Source of the DNA: an uncultured Selenomonadales bacterium
Lineage (GTDB): Bacteria > Bacillota > Negativicutes > Selenomonadales > Selenomonadaceae
NCBI GenBank assembly: GCA_937877655.1
Contig: CALFJC010000180.1
Span: forward strand, 1 to 57,396
Length of the DNA: 57,396 nt
Direction of reading: 5' to 3'
This document shows, piece after piece, positions 18,801 through 28,300 of this stretch. The first letter of the stretch is position 1. Every line of letters starts with the position of its first letter. The translations under genes were made by a program, and so were the position numbers. The notes beneath the pieces are model-generated. The model searched no databases, had not been told where the DNA came from, and saw nothing but the letters and a program-made list of their open reading frames with translations.

Positions 18801-20057
18801 AAAAATGACACGCTCGCAGGCTCAATCGGCAACGATACTTTGACGGGCGGCAAAGGTTCCGATCTCTTTATCTTCAGCGGCGGTTTCGACACAATCACCG
18901 ATTATTCCTCACAAGACAAAATCAGTATCGGAAGCGATCTCGGCACAGAGACCAATGAAATTATCGACAACGATTTGATTTTGTACTACGACAACAATTC
19001 CCTTACGATAACTCGCGGCGCGAACAAAAATATTTCTTTCGTTGAAAACAATCGAACGACCGCAAGATACTACACGACGGACGGAGTTTTTGACGGCGCA
19101 AAGAAATCTGTTACGCTTCAAAGCTCGGTTGAAAGTTTCAGCGCAAAAACTTATTCAAACCTTGCAACAATCGACGGCGCGGCGACAGGAGCGATTGAAA
19201 TTCTCGGCAACAGTAAAGCCAACTCGATTAAAGCGGGAACAGGCAACGCAACAATTTCGGGCGGCAAAGGTAAAGATACGATTTACGGCGGAGACGGCGC
19301 GGATATTTTCATTTATGCCAAAGGCGACGGAAAAGACGTTATCCAAAATTACGGCGACGGCGATGTCATAAGTCTCGGAAGCGGCGCAACGATTAAAGAC
19401 GCCAAGATTAAGAGAGGCGACTCGACTATAAAAATCGGGAGCGGTTCAATCACCGTCAACGACAAAACGGAATTCACGCTTACTTCTTCTTCGGGCAACG
19501 ATACCGTTTTCAGCAACGGAATATTTGTCGGCGAAGACACAGCAAAAGTTCTCGGATCTTTCAGCGACACAATAGATCTCGGAACGCTCGGAGTTTCGAC
19601 AGCGGACGCGTCGGAAGCCAAAAAGAAAGTTACAATCAACGGCTCGTCTTCGGCAGATTCAATTCTTGGCGGCAAAGGCAAAGATACTTTACTCGGCGAC
19701 TACGGAGATGATACTCTCGAAGGCGGCAAGGGCAATGATATTTTGAACGGCGGCGCAGGAGATGATTCGCTCTGGGGCGGCAAAGGAAACGACACGCTAA
19801 CCGGTGGAGACGGCGACGATACCTTTATTTTCCGCGCAGGTGAAGGAAACGATGTCATTACCGATTATGCGGCGGGCGACCTGTTACAAATCCTCAACAG
19901 GAACGGCAGAGGCTACGCCGATTTCAAATCGTCCTTCAGCAACAATACGCTTACTCTCAAGGTAAACGGCGGCGGCAAGATAACGATGAGAAATATTTCC
20001 GAATCTGCTTCGGTAAACATCAACGGCACGAGCCGCACTGTCAGCAGTATGATTTAG
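12840..20057 (+). CDS. Giant RTX-type calcium-binding repeat protein R1
   Basis: A 2405-residue acidic protein built of beta-roll repeats (GGDGNDSI, GGAGDDFI). Between repeat blocks are four copies of a ~240-residue beta-rich module, at about residues 100-337, 426-664, 1007-1247 and 1371-1607; three share GLSALGSASVSI. The C-terminal ~450 residues, ending SRTVSSMI, closely match R2. There is no signal peptide, so type I secretion from a C-terminal signal is likely, but no transporter gene is in the window. Repeats alternate a GGxGxD turn with an NxGxxVTI turn. It probably acts as a surface or secreted adhesin or scaffold; no enzyme motif is seen. I use ATG 12840 after GAAAGGAGAGG, not the upstream TTG. 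Confidence 0.85.
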   Translation: MAEYYNENNNSVISGSSEADSIYNGGDTVTINAGAGDDTVENYGSTVTINGGDGNDSIWSNGDYITINGGAGDDFIYTNGNASINFSQGNDTVSLDSGVSSLKVASFTSGDVIQLSYSVDTLTTISGNSFEVNGITVSGLGAATVQSENWSLKSNVASYLVKHSAGATLDEDNETIIYTAAGTNTLLSVDGVKSTVGLDIDTEYKTVTVSADALNKTNVTISNEDYYLELGDDVAATQYAEANWTFGTTAVYRDDSGITDGYEVVDNQIIYHEETLGAVLLELTGVASVGAPTVSGNTVTFAPNSFQANVAVKNIYDEFSFEFDAGEDGENYSSRTFTATANDDTVTNYGSKIKINAGGGSDTITNNGDTVTISGGEGDDSIYNDGSNVSINGGGGSNFIDLQYGSDVTVNVQDGNDTISVGNVDSFTVENFASGDAIQFSYSIDVFETTSGGAVADNITISGLTASTIQSIWDSASGGLTYSENYSAGATLNESKDALVYRTAGASTFFTINGIKSTLGVDIDKENKVVTLGLSALGSASVSINNDFTLELADYYGVQDVEEHWETDGTFATYKDEGTSEGYEADGNKINYTAAVEGNTLLQLGGMKIEVDEETGTDTTPEVLGDTVTLSAENFASNVEVLNNSGSYAFEFAEGNYTGKSFTATSFNDSITMSGGSNILIDAGGGSNFLDIIGTNVTVNTGDGNDSIFNRNDSTSVTIDSGAGNDTIENEANYSTLISDSGNNTLNNSGDGVLIQLGDGSDSIYNGGANVTINAGAGDNFIQNYGESALFEYAGGNVTVEGFDETSILKIMSGTTYTTEDGEVVTLGGISEAYLIESDGATDAVLRIGSNTLTLKNFVSNHETNIIKIKNADDTVEDFVIPLWKGTAEDDYITNYYSDIEIQALEGDDEISNEGANVTINGGDGIDNISNGSDAVNVLISGGGGSNFIENNADNVTIEGGADGDYISNSGSEVSINGGNGINVIELSGGLSVTVNVEEGNDLISVSSAVESFTAEGFGTGDSIQLSDTLEGELVNVGGGVSAGTLKIFGLSTAAVSRQWTEVTNGVASYLENFTEGSRLDRDNKDLIVYTTEGTDTLFTISGISSTVGIDVDYETKIVTLGLSALGSASVSIDNDFTLQLADYYGVQDVDPHWETDGTTATYRDTGTSEGYEADGNKINYTAAVAGATLLQLGGVSITEDYPMDAAGSTVNISAENFASNVSVLNNSGSYAFEINDGDYSNKTFTANELGDTVTNYGSNIILNLGAGENSVLNYAINATINTGDDNDYISNGSDAENVLISSGGGSDTVENFAANVTINAGADDDIIYSSGDNVSINGGAGNDSVEIYGEGIKVNVGEGNDTISVSGGIETLTVENFDSGDLIQLGNSPESLTNFSGGVSAGSLTIFGMSAAIITKNFLLTQSGVATYTENYTEGARLNADKDAIVYTEEGTDTLFTISGISSTVGIEVDNETKIVTLGLSALGSASVSISSEDNLYSLALADDYSPQYIDAQWYTDGTTATYKDSGFTEGYEFDGERINYIASIEGATLLQLGGVSITENYPIDVSGATVMLSPENFADNVTIIKSDTESEFNFTINEGDYSGKTFNGNADDDSVTNNGTNIIFNFGAGNDSIDNFSNSVTIDAGTGDNYVSNYGASVIVNGGEGNDSIYNYAGGENVEINAGGGSNIIENYSASVIINGGDGNDSIYSDSDNVTINLGKGDDTIALNLAINPQNIIQYASGDGNDVIQVSGTYGGANISVELVKGNIGGYSTTEENTLVLEVDDGSITFENADGELISVKSSTGESHVWNGGSNISIDAGEGGNIIENSGTGVTIISGAGDDSVTLSGGDYGGNTFVYSAGDGNDVLYNFTSNDTIKIADDSKVKASVKNNDVVLKIGTSTITVDGAAKDSATISLVNSDEEIISVNAYSTEGTVSEDTIILSSNFKGTYTATDLISKVDGSNVMNKIRINGNESFDNSLVGGKKNDTLAGSIGNDTLTGGKGSDLFIFSGGFDTITDYSSQDKISIGSDLGTETNEIIDNDLILYYDNNSLTITRGANKNISFVENNRTTARYYTTDGVFDGAKKSVTLQSSVESFSAKTYSNLATIDGAATGAIEILGNSKANSIKAGTGNATISGGKGKDTIYGGDGADIFIYAKGDGKDVIQNYGDGDVISLGSGATIKDAKIKRGDSTIKIGSGSITVNDKTEFTLTSSSGNDTVFSNGIFVGEDTAKVLGSFSDTIDLGTLGVSTADASEAKKKVTINGSSSADSILGGKGKDTLLGDYGDDTLEGGKGNDILNGGAGDDSLWGGKGNDTLTGGDGDDTFIFRAGEGNDVITDYAAGDLLQILNRNGRGYADFKSSFSNNTLTLKVNGGGKITMRNISESASVNINGTSRTVSSMI

Positions 20058-20059
20058 GT

Positions 20060-20150
20060 TTTAGGTTTTGGGTTTTAGGTTTTAGGTGTTAGGTTTTGGG
20101 TTTTGGGTTTTAGGAGTTTTTCCATTCCTAATTCCTAATTCCTAATTAAA
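20060..20150 (+). repeat. TTAGGTTTTGGG and AATTCCT low-complexity tract
   Basis: About ten direct units of the TTAGGTTT/TTGGGTTT type (20056-20115) are followed by ATTCCTAATTCCTAATT (20124-20147). Non-coding, between the R1 stop and its terminator. Confidence 0.7.
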
Positions 20151-20153
20151 AAA

Positions 20154-20187
20154 AATCTCGTCGAAGAACTCGGCGGGATTTTTTTTA
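20154..20187 (+). terminator. Terminator of R1
   Basis: AATCTCGTCGA (20154-20164) pairs with TCGGCGGGATT (20170-20180), two G-U pairs, followed by a long T-run. Confidence 0.85.
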
Positions 20188-20214
20188 TTTCATGTTGCAA
20201 AACATTGCCTTTTG

Positions 20215-20243
20215 TTGTATATTACCCTCCTTTGTCGTATAAT
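20215..20243 (+). promoter_or_regulatory. Promoter of RTX gene R2
   Basis: TTGTAT (20215-20220), 17 bp, TATAAT (20238-20243), directly after the R1 terminator. Confidence 0.6.
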
Positions 20244-20275
20244 CAAAAAAATTTTTTCAAAGGAGATGATTTTAC

Positions 20276-23200
20276 ATGGCAACCTACGAAAACAATTCGC
20301 CCGACAAATTTGTTGCGGGCAGCAACGGCAACGACAGGATTCAAAATTTTGGCGCGGTAATATCCTACTACAACGAAGACGACGAATGGGAAGGGGACGA
20401 AGTCCTTTCTCCCGATAATTCGACAATCGACGCGGGCAAAGGCAACGATTACATTTTCAACGACGCCGAAAACGTTTCAATCAACGGCGGAGACGGCGCA
20501 GATACAATCGAAAATTTTGAAGGCGACGCGGAAAGCGACGGCGGAGATTATTACAACTTTGTTCCGAACGGCGCGATAATCGACGGCGGCAAAGGAAATG
20601 ATCTCATTGAAAACAACGGCGACAAGGTCACGATTGACGGCGGCGACGACAACGATGTCATCAACAATTATCTGAGCGATAACAGTTTCGGCTCCGAAGT
20701 TTCTATCAACGGCGGCAAAGGCGATGATACCATTTCCAACGAAGGCACGGACGTCACAATCGAGGGCGGCGCAGGAAATGATCTCATTGAAAACAGCGGC
20801 GACAATGTAACAATCAGCGGCGGCGAAGGCGACGATTCAATTTCCAACGAAGGCGCGGACGTCATAATCGAGGGCGGCGCGGGGAATAATCGCATTGAAA
20901 ACAGCGGCGACAATGTTCTTTTCAAATACACGGGCGGCAACGATTTTATCGGCGGCTTTGATGAAAGTTCCACTCTTCAAATCATGTCGGGCACTGTCGA
21001 CAAAGTAAAAATGGTCGGCTCGAATTTTGTTTTGACACTCGGAGAAAATTCCGTGACGCTCGAAAATGCCGCCGATCTCGAAACTTTGAATGTCATTGAT
21101 AAAGACGGAAATGAAATTGAACTTCCCGCCATAGAGTTTGAAGGCACCGACGGCGACGACAACATTTCTGTAAACATTTCAAACACGGTTGTCCGCGCAG
21201 GCAAAGGAAACAACAACATTGAAAGTACCGGCAACAATGTTTCGATAAGTTGCGGCGACGGCAACAACAACATTTTCGGTTCCGGTGAAAATTCTGTTAT
21301 TGAAACGGGCAACGGAAATAATTTTATCGATTACACGGGCACGGGCTGTAAAATTATTTTGGGTTCGGGCTCCGACACGGTAAGCACAACCAGCAACGAC
21401 AACGACAGAAATTTTATCAGTACGGGCGACGGCAAAGATTCAGTCAACACCAACGGCTCCAATTCGACGGTCGATTTGGGCTCGGACGGAGATTATTATT
21501 ACGGTTGCCCGAATACCCGCAACAACTCAATCAACGGCGGCGAGGGAGATGATACAATCGATTCCAACGGTCCGAATGTAACGATTGACGGCGGAGAAGG
21601 AGAAGATATTCTCAACAATTACGGCGAAGGATCCAATGTCAACGGCGGCGGCGGAGATGATACAATCGAATCAGACGCTCCAAACTCGACACTCGACGGC
21701 GGCGGAGACAACGACGTTATCAATAATTACGGCGGCAATTCCGAAGTCAACGGCGGCGAAGGAGAAGATACTCTCAACAATTACGGCGAAGGTTCCAAAG
21801 TCAACGGCGGCGGAGACAACGATCTCATTTACAGTGCTCCCGACGAAGATTATTATTATTACGACGATGAAGCCGTTGCAAATCAGATGTATGATTTTGA
21901 AGACGGCGTCTTTGAGCTCGGCGCGGAGTACATTGATTTTTATGACGAAAGTACTTCGGCGGTAAAAGAAGCACTTGAAAAATTTTTAAACAATCCTTCG
22001 GACGAATATCCTTCCGCAATTACCAAAGAGATCCAAAAATATATCGCAAACCACATGGACGATACCGAAAATTATTTCGGCAAAGTCAAAGGAGCAAATG
22101 ATATTGCGGGTTACATTGAACAGCTCGGAGACGGAATTAAACTTTTAACCGATTTAAATCAAAGTCATCCCATTGTAAATTTGGATGATTACTCAAAAGC
22201 CGTAACGGGCTTTGAAAGAAGTTTGGACGATTATTTGGATCGCTGGGACGATTTGCCGAGATCTGAAGTCAGAAAAATTCTTGATGACTGGTATCCCGAT
22301 GTCGACAACTACACCGAACATTATTCCAAAATGGATAAGCTCAATGACATTCGCAAATCAAACGCGAGTTTCGGAAACAAAGTAAACAAAATCGGCGAGC
22401 TTATCGATACGGACACTTCCTTTAATTTAAAAAATGCTTGGCGCAACGCCGGCAAGTTGGAAAAAGCCGGCGCGGTCATGAGCATTGCAGACGTTGGAAT
22501 AAATGCTTACGAAAGCCGCGACGAAATTTCCAACGCTTGGAACGACGCAAAGGAAGCAGATCTTTTGGACAAGTGGCATGTCTTTCAAGAATCTTTCAAA
22601 GCGCAGGACAGCAAAAAATACGACAACTTCAATTTGAGTGTGATTGATGCGACCGGAACGGGCGTCGGGCTGCTTGTCGGCGGCGCGGCAACGGCGGGCG
22701 CAATCGCTTTGGGAGCTCCCGTTGCGTTGGCGGGCTTTTTTATCGCCGGAACAGTTGCTGTCGGCACGGCGGCGGTAAAAACTTGCTACTCCGTTTCTCA
22801 ACACAAGGACGCAAGCGTTGTAAAAACTTTTTTCAAACATCTCAATCCGCTCGATCCTTTCTTCGACAAATCGGGCTCGACTTACTCGCCGAAAAATCTT
22901 GAGGAATATTCGGCGGACGGAACAATTCTCGGCGGCGACGGCAACGATACTTTGCTGAACGACAATCTCGGCGGAATAATAATTTCGGGCGAAGAAGGCG
23001 AAGATGCCATTGTCAATCAAAGTTCGGAAAATGTTATGATCTTCGGCGGCGCGGGAAAAGATTCAATTAACAACGTCAACAGCTCCAACGTAACGATAAA
23101 CGGTGACGCGGGCGACGATCTCATAAGCAACTGGGCTGATTCCGTTGAAATTTTCGGCGGCGCAGGAAACAATACGATCAGAAATTTTGACAGCACGGAA

Positions 23201-25294
23201 ATTTTTATGTCGGCTCTTGACGGCGACGATTACATTGACAACGCGGGCGATTTAAATTTTATCGACGCGGGCGACGGAAACAATCTTGTCGACAATGTCG
23301 GCGCGGGCGTTTCGATAAGCGCGGGCGGCGGCTCCGATACGATAAACAATATAGGCGTTCAGACAGAAATTTATTCGGGCGCGGGCAACGACGAAATTTT
23401 TACCAAAGGCGACTCCGTCATTGCAAGTGCGGGCGCGGGCAATGATTCTCTGGAAAATCAAGACGGCTCGAAAATTTCAATCGATATGGGCGCGGGAGAA
23501 GATTTTGTTGAAAGCTTCGGCGATTTGAATACAATAAATGCGGGCGAAGATGACGACATTATCAACAACATTGGCGATAAAAATTCTCTCGACGCGGGCA
23601 ACGGCGATGATTACGTTGAAAATATCGGCAACTCGAATACAATCAAGGGCGGCAAAGGCGACGATTATATTTTGAATATCGGCGATAAAAATTTTGTCGA
23701 CGGCGGCGCGGCGCAAGATTATATCGTCAGCGCGGGCGACGAAAATACTTTGAACGGCGGCAAGGGCAATGATATTATCGATTTGCAAGACGGCTCAAAT
23801 ACCGTCATCAAATACAATTCGGGCGACGGCGACGATATAATTTTAGGCTTCGGCGACACGGATTCACTCGACATTTCGGGCGCAGAATTTTCTTCGGTAA
23901 AAAGCGGCGAAGATATTCTTTTTACAATCGGCGAAGGCTCCATCCTTTTGAAAGAGGCGGCTTCGTCAGGCGAAATTTTGTTTGACGAATCGAAGAGCAT
24001 AAAAAAGGTTAAACTCGTCGGCAATTCGCGGAATAATTCACTTGTCGGCGGCAAGAAAAATGACACGCTCAACGGCGGGCGCGGCAATGACACTCTAACG
24101 GGCGGCAAAGGAAAAGATATTTTCGTTTACAGCGCGGGAAAAGACGTTATCGCCGATTATTCCGCACAAGATAAAATCAGCGTTGCCTCCGCTTATGAAA
24201 ATTTCTCCGTCAGCGGCTCCGATTTAATTTTTACCTTCGGCAAAAATAATTCTTTAACCGTAAAGAACGGCGCAGGCAAAGCCGTTAATTTAAATTCGGT
24301 CGTCAACTTTTACACGGCGGACGGCGTTTTTGATAAAGGAAAAAAATCTGTCACACTCTCTGCAGACACAAAAAATTTTAGCGCGAAAAATTATTCCAAC
24401 CTCGCAACAATCGACGGCTCGGAAACAAATTCCGCGTCCATCACGGGCAACAGCAAAGGCAATTTTATCCGCGCAGGTTACAGCTCGACAATTGCGGGCG
24501 GCAAGGGTAAAGATACAATTTTCGGCGGCGACGGCTCCGACATTTTTATTTACAACAAGGGCGACGGAAAAGACGTTATCGAAAATTACGGTGAAGGCGA
24601 TATCATAAGTCTCGGAAGCGGCGCGACTATTAAGGACGCAAAAATAAAAAAAGGTTCGTCCGTTTTCAAAATCGGGAGCGGTTCAATCACCGTCAAAGAT
24701 ACTTCGGATGTCACGCTTACTTCGGGCGGCGCAGATACAATTTTCAGCAACGGAATTTTTATCTTTAAAAACATGGCGGAAGTTCCGGGCTCGTTTGTTA
24801 ATCCGATTGATCTCGGCGAATTGGGAGTTAGGGCGGCAAATGCCGCGCTTGCCAAGAAAAAAATTTCAATTAACGGCTCCGACTCGGCTGATTCATTGGT
24901 AGGCGGCAAGGCTAAAGATACTCTCAACGGCGGCGCGGGAGCAGATACTCTTGAAGGCGGCAAAGGCAATGACATTTTGAACGGCGGCGCAGGAGATGAT
25001 TCTCTCTGGGGCGGCAAAGGTAACGATACTCTCACGGGTGGAGATGGAGATGACATTTTTATTTTCCGCGCAGGGGACGGCAACGATGTCATTACCGATT
25101 ATGCGGCGGGAGACATGTTACAGATTTTAAATAAAAAGGGCACGGGCTTTGTCGATTATAAGAAGGCAACTTTCAAAAATGATACCTTGACCCTTTCAAT
25201 AAACGGCGGCGGCAAAATTATTTTGAAAAATATTTCGGACTCGACTTCGATAAATATCAACGGCACGAGCAGAACCGTAAGCAGTATGATTTAA
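20276..25294 (+). CDS. RTX-type protein R2 with embedded helical/hydrophobic domain
   Basis: 1672 residues. RTX-like repeats fill residues ~10-520 and ~880-1230, and the C-terminal ~430 residues match R1. Residues ~521-878 are different: charged helices (VKEALEKFLNNPSDE, DDYLDRWDDLPRSEV) lead to a glycine/alanine-rich hydrophobic stretch (~795-835; GVGLLVGGAATAGAIALG then VALAGFFIAGTVAVG), then KTFFKHLNPLDPFF. That layout resembles effector or pore-forming domains carried by repeat proteins, but I recognise no family. No signal peptide; type I export is likely. The start ATG follows AAAGGAG by about 8 bases. The role could be a contact-dependent toxin or a structural insert. Confidence 0.85.
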   Translation: MATYENNSPDKFVAGSNGNDRIQNFGAVISYYNEDDEWEGDEVLSPDNSTIDAGKGNDYIFNDAENVSINGGDGADTIENFEGDAESDGGDYYNFVPNGAIIDGGKGNDLIENNGDKVTIDGGDDNDVINNYLSDNSFGSEVSINGGKGDDTISNEGTDVTIEGGAGNDLIENSGDNVTISGGEGDDSISNEGADVIIEGGAGNNRIENSGDNVLFKYTGGNDFIGGFDESSTLQIMSGTVDKVKMVGSNFVLTLGENSVTLENAADLETLNVIDKDGNEIELPAIEFEGTDGDDNISVNISNTVVRAGKGNNNIESTGNNVSISCGDGNNNIFGSGENSVIETGNGNNFIDYTGTGCKIILGSGSDTVSTTSNDNDRNFISTGDGKDSVNTNGSNSTVDLGSDGDYYYGCPNTRNNSINGGEGDDTIDSNGPNVTIDGGEGEDILNNYGEGSNVNGGGGDDTIESDAPNSTLDGGGDNDVINNYGGNSEVNGGEGEDTLNNYGEGSKVNGGGDNDLIYSAPDEDYYYYDDEAVANQMYDFEDGVFELGAEYIDFYDESTSAVKEALEKFLNNPSDEYPSAITKEIQKYIANHMDDTENYFGKVKGANDIAGYIEQLGDGIKLLTDLNQSHPIVNLDDYSKAVTGFERSLDDYLDRWDDLPRSEVRKILDDWYPDVDNYTEHYSKMDKLNDIRKSNASFGNKVNKIGELIDTDTSFNLKNAWRNAGKLEKAGAVMSIADVGINAYESRDEISNAWNDAKEADLLDKWHVFQESFKAQDSKKYDNFNLSVIDATGTGVGLLVGGAATAGAIALGAPVALAGFFIAGTVAVGTAAVKTCYSVSQHKDASVVKTFFKHLNPLDPFFDKSGSTYSPKNLEEYSADGTILGGDGNDTLLNDNLGGIIISGEEGEDAIVNQSSENVMIFGGAGKDSINNVNSSNVTINGDAGDDLISNWADSVEIFGGAGNNTIRNFDSTEIFMSALDGDDYIDNAGDLNFIDAGDGNNLVDNVGAGVSISAGGGSDTINNIGVQTEIYSGAGNDEIFTKGDSVIASAGAGNDSLENQDGSKISIDMGAGEDFVESFGDLNTINAGEDDDIINNIGDKNSLDAGNGDDYVENIGNSNTIKGGKGDDYILNIGDKNFVDGGAAQDYIVSAGDENTLNGGKGNDIIDLQDGSNTVIKYNSGDGDDIILGFGDTDSLDISGAEFSSVKSGEDILFTIGEGSILLKEAASSGEILFDESKSIKKVKLVGNSRNNSLVGGKKNDTLNGGRGNDTLTGGKGKDIFVYSAGKDVIADYSAQDKISVASAYENFSVSGSDLIFTFGKNNSLTVKNGAGKAVNLNSVVNFYTADGVFDKGKKSVTLSADTKNFSAKNYSNLATIDGSETNSASITGNSKGNFIRAGYSSTIAGGKGKDTIFGGDGSDIFIYNKGDGKDVIENYGEGDIISLGSGATIKDAKIKKGSSVFKIGSGSITVKDTSDVTLTSGGADTIFSNGIFIFKNMAEVPGSFVNPIDLGELGVRAANAALAKKKISINGSDSADSLVGGKAKDTLNGGAGADTLEGGKGNDILNGGAGDDSLWGGKGNDTLTGGDGDDIFIFRAGDGNDVITDYAAGDMLQILNKKGTGFVDYKKATFKNDTLTLSINGGGKIILKNISDSTSININGTSRTVSSMI

Positions 25295-25316
25295 AAATCT
25301 GCGCGGAAAAAATTTT

Positions 25317-25349
25317 ATCCCTTCCAAAAACGGAGGGGATTTTTTTTAT
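25317..25349 (+). terminator. Terminator of R2
   Basis: ATCCCTTCC (25317-25325) pairs with GGAGGGGAT (25332-25340), one G-U pair, followed by Ts. The preceding AAAATCTGCGCGGAAA also follows R5, so the two genes share a 3' leader-out sequence. Confidence 0.85.
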
Positions 25350-25358
25350 TTTGTGTTG

Positions 25359-25364
25359 TATAAT
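25359..25364 (+). promoter_or_regulatory. -10 element of RTX gene R3
   Basis: GTTGTATAATG directly after the R2 terminator T-run, a placement repeated before R4. No good -35 is visible. Confidence 0.4.
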
Positions 25365-25399
25365 GCAGAAAAATTTTTATAGGAAGGAGATGAAATTCA

Positions 25400-28300
25400 A
25401 TGGCTACTCAGCAAGAAGTCATTAAAAAATTCATGGCGTCGTTGGACAAAACAAGTTTGCAAGGCACGGAGGCTATTGACGAAGCGATTAGGGCTTGTTC
25501 AAACTTTCAAAGTGCGCAAGATGTTATAAACAACATGATAAGCGACCGTACCGGTGCCGGCAGTGGCGACTCGTTCTTGAGGAATTATTGCGGAATTATT
25601 CTCGGAAACTCTGACACGGGCGCGATAACCGGCTCGGACGCGGGCAGCGGCGTAACCAAGACGGGAACAAGTGTTGTGCCGAACGGAACTTTTAACACGA
25701 GTTTTAACGACACTTCGTTCACAACAACAAACGGCGTAACTTTTCAGCTTGCATATGTAGACGATGAAGGTTATCGTTATCCGCTTTATGATTTTAACTA
25801 TCTCTCCGACTCGGAGAAACACATTTGGCAGGGGCTGAAATCTTTTTGGGCAGAGGAGAGCTTAAAACTCATCGAAGAATCTTATGGCTACAGTCTGACC
25901 GATTCGGATTCGCAGTATCGCAATATTCGCGTGTATTTCATTGACGACCCGAATAGAGCCACAGCATGGACAGGCTCCGATATATTCGGAACGGATGACG
26001 AAAAACGAATATACATGAACATAAATATGCACTACTTTAATTCCGATTACGTCAATCCGAACGACCTTGACGGCAAATGCAGCTATTGGGGTGGTACTTA
26101 TTATCTCGACAGACTTATCGCGCACGAATTTACGCACGCGGTCATGAATGCGAAAGTCAATAACTTCTCGGAATTGCCTGCAATTATTGTAGAGGGTTTG
26201 GCTGAGCTTACTTCCGGCATGGACGACGAGCAGTATAACAACATAAAAACGGCAGTTTCCGGCGAAGATATGATGAAAAAGTTATTGGTACTGCAAGAAG
26301 ATTATAATGAAGTGGACGGAATAAATAATGAGGATTATGTTGCCGGTTACATATTTCTGCGCTATTTGGCTTATCAAGCCGCCGATTTGGCTCCGACAGA
26401 CGGCGACGATCAAATTGAAAACACTTCCGAAGGCGTAGAGATAAACGCGCTTGCGGGCAACGACACGATAAATAACCGCGCCTCGCAAGTCACAATCAAT
26501 GCGGACGCAGGCAACGACCGAGTTACAAATTTTTCAGCCGAAGTGACAATTAACGGCGGCGCGGGAGCAGATTTTCTTTTCAACAGCGGCAACGGAAAAA
26601 ATGTTTTGATTAACGGCGGAAACGACAGCGATACAATTTTAAATTACGGCTCCGACGTGACGATAACCGGCGGCGCGGGCAATGATTCCATTAACAACGA
26701 CGAAGGCGAAAATGTTCTTTTCCAATTCCGCGCAGGCGACGGCAACGATCTTATTGAGGGTTTCAATGAAAGTTCTACGCTGAAAATCGGAAACGGCACG
26801 GGCACTTATTCTCAAGAAACTGTCAACAACGATTTGATTTTGACGGTCGGCACGGAGAAAATAAGTTTGGTCGGCGCGGCGAATCTTTCAACCGTCAACA
26901 TTCTTGGAACAAAAATTCCTGTGGAAATAACCAACTACAACAATTCAAGTCTTGTTGCAGGCACGAGTTACACGGACAAAATTTTTAACCATGCAAATTA
27001 CGTCACGATTCGCGCTTTCGGCAACAACGATACGATTATCAATTACGGGAGTGATCCGGCGGCTGTGAATTCTTCCAACGGCAGATACGCTTTGATTCAA
27101 GCGGGCGACGGAAATGATTCTGTCGAAAATCACGGAATGTATGTCACAATCGACGGTGGCGCGGGCGCAGATATTATCGGCAATTCAAGTTGGGGCATAA
27201 AAGCGAGTCTCAACGGCGGAGCAGGCAACGATTATCTTTGGAACCATGCCAACGCCACAATTCAAGGCGGCGACGGAGACGATACCGTTTACAATTCAAA
27301 TTTGGGAGCAGATGCATTTATCGAGCTCGGCAACGGAAATGATTCTGTCGGCAACTGGGGCGGCAACGTCACCATTCGCGGCGGCAACGGAAAAGATACT
27401 TTATACAACGACTGCAACATAAAAAATATTTTGGCGGACGGCGGCGCGGACGACGATAAAATTTATAATTTCGCCGACAACTCCACACTTTTGGGCGGCG
27501 CAGGCAACGATTCAATCGAAAATTACGGCGTGATTTACAGAAACGGTGTGCTTGAATCCGAAAACGTCGGAAAAAATGTCACAATCAACGGCGGCGCGGG
27601 CGACGATTATATTTTCAACAACGCCGCAAATGTTTTGTTCCAATATTTTTCGGGCGACGGCAACGATAAAATTTCGGGCTTTAATGAAACTTCGACGCTC
27701 TCAATCGGCGGCGGAAATTATTCTTCGACAAAAAGCGGCTCGGACATGATTTTTACTGTCGGCACGGGAAAAATAACTTTGGACGGCGCGGCTTCTCTGT
27801 CGAAATTAAATATTGTCAGTTCTTCGCCGACTACTTATTCGAGCTCAACAATCAAAGGCAGTTCCCAAAATGACATTATCAAAGGCAGTGCGGGCAACGA
27901 TTCAATCACGGGCGAGGCGGGCGCAGATTCCATTTTCGGCGGCGCGGGCGACGATAAACTTCTTGGCAACAACGGCAAGGATTCTTTGTGGGGCGGAGCA
28001 GGAAATGACACCTTGACGGGCGGAAACGGCAAAGATTTCTTCATTTACAGCGAAGGAAACGATGTCATTACCGATTATGCGGTTACCGAAAAAATTTCTC
28101 TCGGAGCAAATATTTCCGATACCGCGCTGAACGGCTTGGACGTAATTTTAACGACAGACGCGGGCACTTTGACGATTAAAAAGGCGAAGGGAAAAAATCT
28201 TAACCTGATCAATCCTGCAGGAAAATCTTTTTCGACAATGGTCGGAGTCTTGACGAATTTTACCGTGACGAATTTGACAAAATCTCCCGTGACTGTCGGT

